NCBI GenBank assembly: GCA_041300865.1
Contig: JBFYTF010000172.1
Span: 1 to 64,000 of the forward strand
Reading direction: 5' to 3'
From: JAAYZQ01 sp041300865
Lineage (GTDB): Bacteria; Chloroflexota; Anaerolineae; JAAYZQ01
DNA: 64,000 bases
The notes beneath the pieces were generated by a model. The model was not told where the DNA came from and did no database searches. It saw only the letters and a list, made by a program, of their open reading frames with translations. Positions 1 through 8,549 of this stretch are shown here, piece by piece. The position numbers were made by a program, and so were the translations under genes. Position 1 is the first letter of the stretch. The number at the start of each line of letters is the position of its first letter.

Positions 1-1153
1 GGCCGAAGGCATCGAGGGCGGCCTGGACGATGTGCTCGCCGCCTTCGGGGGTGGTGACAGAATCATAGTTGGCGACGGCCTGGCCGCCGGCGGCGGTGAT
101 CTCGTCGACGACGGTGTCGGCTGCGCTGGTGGACTGGCCGGTGCCGTCGCGGGCGCCGCCGATGTCGTTGACGAGGACCCTGGCGCCGCGTTTGGCGAGC
201 TCGAGGGCATACATTCTGCCCAGGCCGCCGCCCGCGCCGGTGACGATGGCCACCCGGTCGTCGAAGCGGATGCCGGTCGCCTTTGCCCGGCGGGCTGCCT
301 CTTCGCGGCTGATCCACTCCACCAGGCCCCGGTCGATGACGATATCACCCGTTGTGGCGTTTACCGTACGCCAGTATGCCCGGCCATCGACGTCAGGATC
401 CTTCCAGATCTGCGTCTTGATCGGCTCGCCCGGGTAGAGCGGCCGGCTGAAGCGGTTCCGGAAGCGCGCCAGCCGCTCCGGCTCGCCGGATAACAAGTGC
501 TTCACGACGGCCCGGCAGGCAAAGCCGAGGGTGCACAGTCCGTGCATGATGGGTCCTTCAAAGCCGCTCATCTTGGCAAAGTCCGGGTCGACGTGCAGGG
601 CAAACGTATCGCCCGAGAGGCGGTAGACCAGCGGCTGGTCGCGCGAAGGCTGGTGCGCCTCCTCGAAGTCGGGCGGCCGGTCGGGGAACTCGAACGTCTC
701 CTTTGGCCCCGGCTCGCCGCCGAAGCCGCCGTCGAGACGCGAGAACAGGGTCACCACGTTGGTGAACAGCCTGTGGCCCTCGGGATGTTGCGTTTCTACC
801 GCGGCGACCACCAGCGCCCCTTTGCCGGCCCCCTTGTCGTACATGGCCTGGATCTTGCCTTCATGGACGAGTTCGCTCCCCTCGGCGGGGATCGGGCCAT
901 GCACGATTAGATCATGCTCCCCGTGCAGAATGCCCGCCAGGTTCACACCTGACAGGTTGAGGAACTCCTCGAAGAACTGGTAGATGCTGAGGATGGCGAA
1001 CGTGGGGATGACCTTGAGCCGTTCCTCGTACACGTACTCCAGGTCCTCGAACCCGGCGCCCACCCCCAAGGCGTAGAGCACCAGGTCCTTCCACTGGTAC
1101 CGGCTCGTGACCGGCCCGATCTTTTTCCCGACGGCGTTCAGATCAAGTGCCAT
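1..1153 (-). CDS. MaoC-type enoyl-CoA hydratase 2 fused to SDR dehydrogenase (partial, runs off window start)
   Basis: The frame is open for 384 codons from an ATG at 1151-1153 to the window edge, so the C-terminus is missing. Residues 1-280 look like a double hotdog hydratase 2: GDTFALHVDP near 181-190 and GFEGPIMHGL near 197-206 match the hydratase domain of peroxisomal MFE-2, and the catalytic Asp and His five residues apart are kept (D182, H187), although the usual N-P between them is F-A. From about residue 295 a short-chain dehydrogenase begins, with the NAD(P)-binding TGAGGGLGR at 305-313. Together these would hydrate a 2-enoyl-CoA and oxidise the (R)-3-hydroxyacyl-CoA. In eukaryotic MFE-2 the SDR precedes the hydratase, so the order here is swapped. 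It lies 41 bases downstream of a TetR gene on the same strand and is probably co-transcribed with it. Confidence 0.85.
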   Translation of the reverse strand, partial: MALDLNAVGKKIGPVTSRYQWKDLVLYALGVGAGFEDLEYVYEERLKVIPTFAILSIYQFFEEFLNLSGVNLAGILHGEHDLIVHGPIPAEGSELVHEGKIQAMYDKGAGKGALVVAAVETQHPEGHRLFTNVVTLFSRLDGGFGGEPGPKETFEFPDRPPDFEEAHQPSRDQPLVYRLSGDTFALHVDPDFAKMSGFEGPIMHGLCTLGFACRAVVKHLLSGEPERLARFRNRFSRPLYPGEPIKTQIWKDPDVDGRAYWRTVNATTGDIVIDRGLVEWISREEAARRAKATGIRFDDRVAIVTGAGGGLGRMYALELAKRGARVLVNDIGGARDGTGQSTSAADTVVDEITAAGGQAVANYDSVTTPEGGEHIVQAALDAFG

Positions 1154-1194
1154 ACCACCTCCTTGTGCTTCACTGCTTGGCTTCTTACGGTCGG

Positions 1195-1839
1195 TCAAAA
1201 CGCAAGAGGGCCTGCCCTCATGGCGGCAGGCCCCTGACGATCCTGTTGGTCGCCGTTCTCGCGAGCCACCAGGCCGTTCAGCGCCAGATCGACGAGCATC
1301 TCGGCCACCTGCTCCACGGAGAACGCGCCTGCCGGCGAGAACCACTGGTGCGTCCAGTTCAGCATGCCCAGCAACCCAAACACCGCCAACTTGACGTTCA
1401 CAGGCCGGAACTCGCCACAGGCGATGCCGTCCTCCAGGATCTGCATCAATACCTGCTCGTAGTGCTTGCGCACCGCCAGGGCTTCTTGCAGGCGTTTGGG
1501 GGGAAGGTTGCGGTACTCCTGGAGGTAGACCGACACCAGGTCGAGGTGTTCCATCATCGCCACGGCGTGCTTGTGCAACGCCCAGCGCAGCTTTTCACTG
1601 GGTGGCAGCTCGGCGGCATAGATGTCGTCGATGCCGGCAGCGAGGAAGGTCGTGGCACGTTCGAGGAGGAGGCGGAGCAGTTCCTGTTTAGAGTCGATGT
1701 AATAGTACAGGCTGCCCTTCTGCATGCCCAGCGCGTCGGCCAGGTCCTGCATCGAGGTGTCGTGGTAGCCCTTTTCCTTGAACAGGCGGGTGGCGGTCTC
1801 GAAGAGTTGGTCTTCGCGCCCGGCCCGGCGTTGGGACAT
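1195..1839 (-). CDS. TetR/AcrR family transcriptional regulator
   Basis: The 214-residue protein has an N-terminal TetR helix-turn-helix at about residues 9-55, including the segment TSMQDLADALGMQKGSLYYY, and a helical ligand-binding C-terminal domain. It is the first gene of a two-gene unit with the hydratase-dehydrogenase fusion, so it is likely to control fatty acyl-CoA breakdown and to bind an acyl-CoA or similar ligand; that role is inferred from context. A consensus promoter and a near-perfect palindrome lie directly upstream, consistent with autorepression. The ATG at 1837-1839 follows GGAGGAG. Confidence 0.9.
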   Translation of the reverse strand: MSQRRAGREDQLFETATRLFKEKGYHDTSMQDLADALGMQKGSLYYYIDSKQELLRLLLERATTFLAAGIDDIYAAELPPSEKLRWALHKHAVAMMEHLDLVSVYLQEYRNLPPKRLQEALAVRKHYEQVLMQILEDGIACGEFRPVNVKLAVFGLLGMLNWTHQWFSPAGAFSVEQVAEMLVDLALNGLVARENGDQQDRQGPAAMRAGPLAF

Positions 1840-1851
1840 GCCCGCTCCTCC

Positions 1852-2154
1852 TCAAGATTCTACCGAACGTTCGATAGAATTATACCCGGTTCTCCTGCGC
1901 TTGTCAAAAACACGTGATAGCCGAAGCGCAGGGCAGCCAAGGCCGGTGCGCTGTGTTGCGAGTCCTGGGTGCAAAACACCGAGAAGCTCGATGCTCTTGA
2001 TGAGCGGCTGAGCCCAAGGAAGCACGGCAATGACCAACAGCACGATGGTGATGGAGTCGATTCTGAGCTCGGGCATCAAAAGGTGAACCGCGGCCACGAC
2101 GAGCGCCAAGACAGTCGCGACAATTCGCAGTGCCAGATTCTGCTTCATTCTCAC
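1852..2154 (-). CDS. Small membrane protein, probably C-terminally degraded
   Basis: This 100-residue frame opens with two convincing hydrophobic segments (about residues 8-28 and 33-50), separated by a short Pro/Arg/Asp loop, then PLIKSIEL. It resembles small integral-membrane proteins found beside TetR or peptidase genes, but no named family is assigned. After about residue 60 the composition becomes polar and Arg-rich, and the frame runs through the tetR promoter and operator before stopping at 1852, which suggests that the natural C-terminus has been lost by frameshift or rearrangement. The ATG at 2146-2148 (third codon) is an alternative start. The hydrophobic N-terminal half is credible; the tail may not be functional. 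Confidence 0.5.
   Translation of the reverse strand: MRMKQNLALRIVATVLALVVAAVHLLMPELRIDSITIVLLVIAVLPWAQPLIKSIELLGVLHPGLATQRTGLGCPALRLSRVFDKRRRTGYNSIERSVES
1859..1878. promoter_or_regulatory. Probable TetR operator palindrome
   Basis: TCTACCGAACGTTCGATAGA is a 20-bp palindrome broken at one symmetric base pair, with the core CGAACGTTCG. It starts at the -10 box of the tetR promoter and covers the expected transcription start, the usual position for an autorepressor site. Core motifs with this CGAACG/CGTTCG symmetry are typical of TetR regulators of fatty acid genes. Confidence 0.75.
1879..1907 (-). promoter_or_regulatory. Consensus sigma-70 promoter for tetR-hydratase/SDR
   Basis: On the minus strand TTGACA (1902-1907) and TATAAT (1879-1884) are separated by exactly 17 bases, a perfect consensus. 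It overlaps the operator palindrome. Confidence 0.85.
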
Positions 2155-2198
2155 ACTCCTGTCTGCCAGAGGGCCCTCGCCTATCTGCTGGCCCCCAC

Positions 2199-3383
2199 TC
2201 AGCGGGTCGCCTCGCGCAACAGGTCCTCGAGCGTCGTTTCCCCTCTGAAGGCGCGCTCCTTCCAGCCCGGCAGTAACCGATCGAGCACGACGGCCTGGGC
2301 CATGCCCCCATAGTAGAACCGTGTCTCGCCCTCACGGCTCGCCGACCGCGTCACTTCTCCCATCTGCTGTTGCCAAAACCGTTCCCGGGTGCTATAGCCG
2401 TGGAAGTCGGGATCATCCGTGAGGCCGGCGACGGGCGCATAGTCGGCAGCAGCGCCGGCCGCCCACCCGATAGCCAGTTCGGCGTACTTGGCCAGGCCTT
2501 CGAGCCACTCGCGCTGGCGCTCGTAATCGATCAACTCGGCGTCGAGCCCGGCAGCTTTCCGGCGCTGGTCCCGCCGGGCCAGGAACTCACGGGCCAGGTC
2601 ACCTACCTCGCCCTCTGTTTTGGCCAACGCCGCTTGCTGGAGCGATTTCAGCTCGGCGTGCCACGCCTCTTGCAGCCCTGCATCGTCCCAGGGGTAGCGT
2701 CCTTCAGCCCGGTTGGCGCGTTCAGCCGCAGCCAGGCGATCCGGGGCTACGGAGCCCTGGAAGGCGTGAAAGGCTTCGTGCTCGAGGGCCTGGATATAGG
2801 TCTCGGACCGGTCCATGAGGTTGGCCCACAGCAGCCGGTAGGGGAACAGCTCTCGCACCACCGGTGGCAGGTCCTGCCGGAAGCCCTGGTAAAACCCGAT
2901 CTCCATGTACTCCTTGGTACCCATGGTGGCCGCCCACCGGTCCCCGACCAACACCGTGAAATTCTCGGGGGTAACGTCCGGGTCGGGCAGCGGCTGGCGG
3001 TAATAGGTCTGGCCCTCGAACGTGTCACCGGAGACGGGCCGCCACTCGCTGCCACGCTGCTCGCGGGCCGGCATCTTCATCCAGCCCGCCGGCGGAGCAG
3101 CGTAACCGGTGAGAAAGGCGTTCGCCTCGTTCGAAACGATGATGGGGATGTCGGCTTGGCCCCAACCCGGCCAGACCTGGTCCCCCAGCGCCTGCCGCAG
3201 ATGGGTCGCCTCGGCCAACCGTGCCTTGTCGAGGCCGGTGAGTCGGTCGACAACCGCAGACTGCGTCGGCAGACGGCTGTTGCTGAGGGCCAGCAGGCCC
3301 ACAGTCGCCAGGCACAGGCCCACTATGGCGGCGATGCCGATGATGGCGATCCGCCCACAAGACGGTCTGCGCCTTTTCCGCAT
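2199..3383 (-). CDS. Membrane-anchored protein with HExxH zinc-peptidase-like motif
   Basis: The ATG at 3381-3383 is preferred over an upstream GTG because GGAGG sits five bases before it. The 394-residue product has a basic N-terminus (MRKRRRPSC), one membrane segment at about residues 12-34, and a large extracytoplasmic domain. The segment LEHEAFHAFQGS contains HEAFH, matching the HExxH zinc signature. Long stretches of charged helix (AERANRAEGR, EFLARRDQRR) surround it. It may be an anchored metallopeptidase or a catalytically silent relative; I do not recognise the family. It stands alone between the tetR unit and the flavoprotein gene. Confidence 0.7.
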   Translation of the reverse strand: MRKRRRPSCGRIAIIGIAAIVGLCLATVGLLALSNSRLPTQSAVVDRLTGLDKARLAEATHLRQALGDQVWPGWGQADIPIIVSNEANAFLTGYAAPPAGWMKMPAREQRGSEWRPVSGDTFEGQTYYRQPLPDPDVTPENFTVLVGDRWAATMGTKEYMEIGFYQGFRQDLPPVVRELFPYRLLWANLMDRSETYIQALEHEAFHAFQGSVAPDRLAAAERANRAEGRYPWDDAGLQEAWHAELKSLQQAALAKTEGEVGDLAREFLARRDQRRKAAGLDAELIDYERQREWLEGLAKYAELAIGWAAGAAADYAPVAGLTDDPDFHGYSTRERFWQQQMGEVTRSASREGETRFYYGGMAQAVVLDRLLPGWKERAFRGETTLEDLLREATR

Positions 3384-3484
3384 ATTGGCCTCCTTCAACG
3401 TCACGTCGCACTGTTCGGCCCGGCGATTCCAGGGTGGCAGAAGGGCCGCGCGTATCCCGGGTCAGTGGTCCAGCTCCCCGCGGA

Positions 3485-4609
3485 TCACCCGGTCAGTCGT
3501 CCGAGCTGGAACAGGCTGAGATCGAAGGGCGCGGTCCCGGCCGTCAACAATCCGGCCACGATCTCGCCGATGGCAGCCGAGAACTTGAACCCGTGGCCGG
3601 AACACGGGCTGGCGATCAGGATTTCAGGATGGGCTGGATGAAAATCGATGACAAAGTGGTGATCGGGCGTGTTGGTGTACATGCAGACGGCCGTCTCGAG
3701 CAGACGGCCGTTCGCTTCCGGCAGGTACCTGTCCAACAGTGAGCGGATGCCGGCCTCCTCGTCGGGGTCTACCGTGCGGTTCAGCGCGTCAGGACCTGCA
3801 GCCTCGCCCTGGTGGTGGAGGGCGACCTTCACCCCTGTGCCCAGGTCTGGGAAGCCGTAGAAGAAACGTCCGGGCGCGTATTCCCACAAGTAGATCGGGC
3901 AATTCTCCGGCCCGAACGCGGCCCGGTCCGCCGCTGGCTCGAACCAGTACAGGACCTGCCGCTCGACCGACAAGGGCAGGCGCAGTTCTGGAACCAGGGG
4001 GCCGAGCCATGCCCCGGCGGTCAGCGCCAGCTTTCCGGCTTCATACTGACCCTTGGCCGTCGAGATGCGGACGATTTCCCCGCCAGCCCTCCACCCGATG
4101 ACGGGCTCATCATAGCGTAGGCTGGCCCCGTGCTGCCCGGCCAGCTCCAGGTGCGCCGAGATACAGGCCTCCGGGAACAGGACGCCGGCCCGGGGCTCCC
4201 ATAAGGCAGAAAAGGGATCCGGCAGGCGGAAAACGGGGTAGTGGGCACTGACTTCGGCTGGGGTGACCAGCTCATAGCGAAGGCCGTGCATCCGGGCGCT
4301 GGCGAGGGCCCCGGCCACCAACTCGCCGTCGCGCGGGCCGATCATCAAGCCGCCGGTCTGCCGAAACAGGGTTCGGCCGGACTCGCGCTCCAGCTCGGTC
4401 CACAGCTCGTAGGCACGTTGCACGAGGGGCACGTAGGCGGGATGCTCATAGTACGCCTGGCGGATGATGCGGCTCTGTCCGTGCGACGAGCCCCGGGTAT
4501 GAGGCGGCTGAAAGCGATCCAGGCCCAGCACGCGCAGGCCGCGCCGGGCGAGGTGATAGGCGGCCGCGCTGCCCATGGCACCCAGGCCAACGACGATGAT
4601 ATCAAACAT
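3485..4609 (-). CDS. Sarcosine oxidase-like FAD-dependent amine oxidase (MSOX/SolA family)
   Basis: The protein begins with the FAD-binding Rossmann motif (VVGLGAMGSAAAYHLARRG) and continues with the RGSSHGQSR segment typical of monomeric sarcosine oxidase and N-methyltryptophan oxidase. Near the C-terminus SPCSGHGFKF supplies the Cys that carries covalent FAD in this family. Length (374 residues) fits the family. It would oxidise an N-methylated or secondary amino acid, releasing an aldehyde and hydrogen peroxide; the substrate cannot be read from sequence. The ATG at 4607-4609 follows GAGG; a GTG one codon upstream is possible. Confidence 0.88.
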   Translation of the reverse strand: MFDIIVVGLGAMGSAAAYHLARRGLRVLGLDRFQPPHTRGSSHGQSRIIRQAYYEHPAYVPLVQRAYELWTELERESGRTLFRQTGGLMIGPRDGELVAGALASARMHGLRYELVTPAEVSAHYPVFRLPDPFSALWEPRAGVLFPEACISAHLELAGQHGASLRYDEPVIGWRAGGEIVRISTAKGQYEAGKLALTAGAWLGPLVPELRLPLSVERQVLYWFEPAADRAAFGPENCPIYLWEYAPGRFFYGFPDLGTGVKVALHHQGEAAGPDALNRTVDPDEEAGIRSLLDRYLPEANGRLLETAVCMYTNTPDHHFVIDFHPAHPEILIASPCSGHGFKFSAAIGEIVAGLLTAGTAPFDLSLFQLGRLTG

Positions 4610-4679
4610 CACGCCTCGGCAGCGGCTCGCACCAAGTTGTCAGCATCATTCTACCTCCAAGCCATCAGACTTGACGAAC

Positions 4680-7600
4680 CTACCCCTGGTCCAGCTCGTT
4701 CATCCGCCGTCTTGCCTGCTCCGCATAGTACGGCGCGCCCACCGCCTCGAACTCGGTGGCGGCTTCCGCGAGCAGGGAGTGCGCCTGCTCGCGGTCCCCA
4801 GGCCCGCCACGCGCCAGCAGCGCCTGGGCCCACTCGCGCACCGTGCGGGCCACACGCCAGCGCGCACCGGCCCGGCGATATTCACCCACTAGGCTTTCAA
4901 AGGCCTCCAGGGCGGCGGGCCAGCGCCCTTCCGCAGCGGCCAGGTGCGCCTCGGCCCGAGTGAGGGATACGGCCTCCCACGATGTCAACCGCCATGCGGC
5001 GGCTTCCTCGCGGGCCTGAGACAGCAGCAGACGGGCGCGCTCCAGCTCGCCGTGCCCGGCATAATGCGCACTGAGCAGGGCGGTCATGAACACGGTCTTT
5101 CCACGGGTCTGCTTGCTGGTCGCTATGGCCTCCTGTGCCAGCGCTTCCGCCTGCCGCTCGTTGCCGCGCTCAAACTCCACCTCGACCGGCCACTCGTCCA
5201 CCTCTACCGTCCCTCCCAGGCCGCCGACGGAAATCCCTTCGGCCCGCAGGGCCTCCCACAGAGCGGCAGCCTCGGCAAGCTCGCCGCGGTAGCGCCGCAG
5301 GCCAAGCTCTGTAAAGCTCACGTCTAGGGCGGCGCGGCCCGGGTCGGGAACCGCGGCCAGCAAGCGGCGCAGCTCCAGAACCTCCTGCTCCGCGACCGCC
5401 AGCATTCCCTGTCGCACGGCTGTCATCGCGGCGTCGGCCCTCGTTCCAAGCTCCGGGACGATGGCCCCTGTCTGCCGTCTCAGCTCTGCAGCCCGCAGAT
5501 AGTGAGCGCGCGCGGCGGCGAGATCACCCAGCCTCTCTTCGAAGAAGAACGCCAGGTTGTTGATGGCCCGGGCGGCCTGGGGCAGCAGCCTAGCGGCATC
5601 GGCCAGCTCTACGGCGCGGCGCGTGAGGGCCACGGCCTCCTCCGTGGTCTGGCCCTGCAGGAGGCCCAAGGTAATGAGCACGTCGGCCTGCAGGTCGACA
5701 GCGCCGAGCTGTTCGGCCAACACCAGCGCCCGCCGGCCTAGCAGCGCAGCTTCCTCAGGGAGGTAATTGAAAACGCACGTGCGTGCGGTCTCCTGCAACA
5801 GCCTGGCCACGCCGGCGGTCGCGGCCATCTCAGCCCCGGCCACGGCTGCCAGCCCCTCCCGGCACAGCGCCAGAGCTCCGGGTGCGTCTCCTCTTTCCCA
5901 GGTAGCAAAGCTGGCAAGCGCATACAGGGCTGCCGCTCCATCCCGATCGCCCGTCGCGAGAAAGAGCGCGATGGCCTGCCGCCAATTGGCGAATGCCTCA
6001 TCGTAGCTGCCCTGCGCCACCTGGGCCACGCCCAGCTTGCCCAGCAATCCGGCGCGCTGCGGGCTATCTCCCGCCATCTCCAGCGCGGCCTGGTAGTGCC
6101 GCTCGGCCTCGGCGTTGGCATACACGGCAGCGGCCCGGTCGCCGGCGCGGGTGCTGTAGATCAGGGCGCGAACCCGGTCGCCGGCCGCGGCGAAATGGCG
6201 TGCCAGTGCTTCGTCGTCGTCGGGGTGCAGCCGCTCCACCGCCTCGGCCGCGTGGCGATGCAGTCGCCGGCGGCGCAGGGCGGGAACTGCGTCGGCCAGT
6301 ACCGCGGGGATGAGGGCGTGCATAAAGGAAAAGGACAGCTCCCGCGCCGGCGAGGTGCCCACCTCCTCGACGAGCTGCGCCCGTGCTGCGGCGTCTAGCG
6401 CGTCGCTGACGACTTCCTCGTCTGCACCCGCGCGGCCCATGGCCTCCACAAGGAGGTCGACTCCGAACTCGCGGCCCAGCGTCGCTGCCATGTGCAGGAC
6501 GTGCCGGACTTCCTCGGGCAGGCGGCGCACCCGCGATTGGATCGCAAGCCGCACACTCTGAGGAACCTCCACCCGATCCATGGTCGGGCGGTGCCACCGG
6601 CCTTCGGCAAACGTCAGCGCTCCGCTCTCCACCAGCGCCTTGCACACCTCCTCGACAAAGAACGGGTTGCCTTCGGTCTGGTGATAGATGCCGTCGAGGA
6701 ACTCGGGCGTGATCTCCTCGGCAAACAGGGCTGCCAGGAGCCGGCGCGTCCCGCCCCGGTCCAGGCGCGAGAGCTTCAGGTGCGTCGCCAGGCGTTCACG
6801 GTTGAGGTCCACCAGTACGTCACGGAAGGGAACTGCCTGATCCAGCTCCGCGTCGCGATATGTGACAGCGACCAGTACCGGCTGCGCGCGCGTTCGGCGC
6901 GCCAGGTGGCGCAGCAGCGCCAGGCTGCCGCTGTCGGCCCAATGGCCGTCTTCCAACACGAGCAGCAGCGGCCCCCGCGCGCTGAGCGCCGTGCACAAGG
7001 CGACCACGCTTTCGAACAGCCGCTGCTGCTCCGACCGGGGGTCAAGCGCCGGATTGGGCGAGACGCCGGGGAAGCGAACGCGGAGCGCAGGGGCCAGCGC
7101 CACCAGGTCGGCCAGGACAAAATCGGGGAGTGAGAGGCGGTCGCCGGCGTCGTTTTCCAGCGCGCGCTGCACGATCTGTCCAAATGGGGCGTACGGGGCG
7201 CCGCCCTCGGCGTAGCATTCGCCTACCAGTGCCCGGTCGCCGGCCACCTGGACCTGGGTGACCAGCTCGCGCATCAGGCGGGTCTTGCCAACGCCCGGCT
7301 CGCCTCCCACGAGCAGCACCTGTCCCTCGCCGGCCGCCGCCCGCTGCCACAGCGCCCGCACCCGGGACAGCTCTTCTTCGCGGGCCACCAGGCGCCCGCG
7401 GGCGATGCGGTCCAGTACGGACAGCCCCTGTCCCTCGGCGGTGGATATCGCAGGCAGTCGCTCACCCGCGGCCAGGCGGGCCAGGACCTGGCCAACTGCG
7501 GCCGCGGAGCCGGGACGGTCTTGAGGACTCTTGTTCAGCAGCCGCAGGATGAGCGCATCCAGGGCGGCGGGCAGCGAGGCTCCTCGCGGCCGTGCGCGGG

Positions 7601-8300
7601 GTGGAACGGGCGGTGCATGCAGGTGCTGGGAGATGACGGCGACCGGGTCGCCGGCGCTAAAGGGCAGCTCGCCGGTCGTCAGCTCGTAGAGCATCACGCC
7701 CAGGGCGTACAGATCGGCACGGCCGTCGAATTCCTGCCCGACCGCCAGCTCGGGCGCGAGGTAAAAGACGGTGCCGGCGATCGTACCCTCGGTCGTCAAG
7801 CGCGAGACCATTGACCGGGCCAGGCCAAAGTCACTGAGCTTGGCCGTGGCCCGCCCGCCCGCGCTGCCCGGCGCGAGTAGCACGTTCTCTGGCTTCAGGT
7901 CGCGGTGCACAATGCCGTGAGCATGGGCGTGCTCCAGGGCGGCGCATATCTGGCCGGCAAGGCGGAGGGTCTCTGCAAGGCCATCAGGTGGGCTCTCGTG
8001 GAGGGAAGGGCCGGCGACCAGCTCCATGACGATAAACGGCACGGGGTCGGCGGTGCCCGGCACGCTCGCCTCGCCCGCATCGTGGATGGAGACGATGTTG
8101 GGATGGTTGAGCTGCGCTGCCGAGCGGGCCTCGCGCAGCAGGCGGCTGCGGCCCTCGGCGCCCAACCGGTCGGCGGACAGGATTTTCACCGCGACGTCCC
8201 GATCGAGGAGCAGGTCGCGCGCCTGGTAGACCACTCCCATGCCGCCCTGGCCTAGTTCGGCCTCGAGGCGATAGCGACCGTTTAACACCGCCCCGATCAT
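4680..8300 (-). CDS. Serine/threonine protein kinase fused to an AAA-type ATPase and TPR-like C-terminus
   Basis: The 1206-residue protein starts at the ATG at 8298-8300, preceded by GGGAGGAAGTGG. The N-terminal Hanks-type kinase has the glycine loop GQGGMG (17-22), catalytic Lys39, HRDLKPEN with Asp134, and the DFG of SDFGLA, so it should be active. A predicted NTPase of the MalT/PknK type follows, with Walker A GEPGVGKT near residue 335 and a Walker B-like LLLVLEDGHW. The last 500 residues are Ala/Leu/Arg-rich helical repeats of TPR type. No DNA-binding LuxR domain follows, so unlike MalT or PknK it probably signals by phosphorylation or scaffolding. It is a monocistronic gene behind its own promoter. 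Confidence 0.9.
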   Translation of the reverse strand: MIGAVLNGRYRLEAELGQGGMGVVYQARDLLLDRDVAVKILSADRLGAEGRSRLLREARSAAQLNHPNIVSIHDAGEASVPGTADPVPFIVMELVAGPSLHESPPDGLAETLRLAGQICAALEHAHAHGIVHRDLKPENVLLAPGSAGGRATAKLSDFGLARSMVSRLTTEGTIAGTVFYLAPELAVGQEFDGRADLYALGVMLYELTTGELPFSAGDPVAVISQHLHAPPVPPRARPRGASLPAALDALILRLLNKSPQDRPGSAAAVGQVLARLAAGERLPAISTAEGQGLSVLDRIARGRLVAREEELSRVRALWQRAAAGEGQVLLVGGEPGVGKTRLMRELVTQVQVAGDRALVGECYAEGGAPYAPFGQIVQRALENDAGDRLSLPDFVLADLVALAPALRVRFPGVSPNPALDPRSEQQRLFESVVALCTALSARGPLLLVLEDGHWADSGSLALLRHLARRTRAQPVLVAVTYRDAELDQAVPFRDVLVDLNRERLATHLKLSRLDRGGTRRLLAALFAEEITPEFLDGIYHQTEGNPFFVEEVCKALVESGALTFAEGRWHRPTMDRVEVPQSVRLAIQSRVRRLPEEVRHVLHMAATLGREFGVDLLVEAMGRAGADEEVVSDALDAAARAQLVEEVGTSPARELSFSFMHALIPAVLADAVPALRRRRLHRHAAEAVERLHPDDDEALARHFAAAGDRVRALIYSTRAGDRAAAVYANAEAERHYQAALEMAGDSPQRAGLLGKLGVAQVAQGSYDEAFANWRQAIALFLATGDRDGAAALYALASFATWERGDAPGALALCREGLAAVAGAEMAATAGVARLLQETARTCVFNYLPEEAALLGRRALVLAEQLGAVDLQADVLITLGLLQGQTTEEAVALTRRAVELADAARLLPQAARAINNLAFFFEERLGDLAAARAHYLRAAELRRQTGAIVPELGTRADAAMTAVRQGMLAVAEQEVLELRRLLAAVPDPGRAALDVSFTELGLRRYRGELAEAAALWEALRAEGISVGGLGGTVEVDEWPVEVEFERGNERQAEALAQEAIATSKQTRGKTVFMTALLSAHYAGHGELERARLLLSQAREEAAAWRLTSWEAVSLTRAEAHLAAAEGRWPAALEAFESLVGEYRRAGARWRVARTVREWAQALLARGGPGDREQAHSLLAEAATEFEAVGAPYYAEQARRRMNELDQG

Positions 8301-8350
8301 CCACTTCCTCCCTTCCGTACTGCGCGGCCACAAAACCGAGGTGCAGGGGT

Positions 8351-8379
8351 AGTGTAGTGGGAAACGTGTCAGTTGTCAA
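8351..8379 (-). promoter_or_regulatory. Sigma-70 promoter of the kinase-ATPase gene
   Basis: On the minus strand TTGACA (8374-8379) and TACACT (8351-8356) are 17 bases apart, about 50 bases upstream of the chosen ATG. Confidence 0.75.
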
Positions 8380-8549
8380 GTGAATGCCGATTCGTACAAC
8401 TTGTCCTGTTTCAGACTGCACGGTCTAGCAACACGCTGATTCGGCGAGTCCTGGTGTCAAAAGATCGGCAATCCTCAGCTCGTCGGCCGTTCACCACCAG
8501 GCAAAGGGCGGAGCTGGATGATCAGGTCCACTGTTGTATCGTCCGCGGC

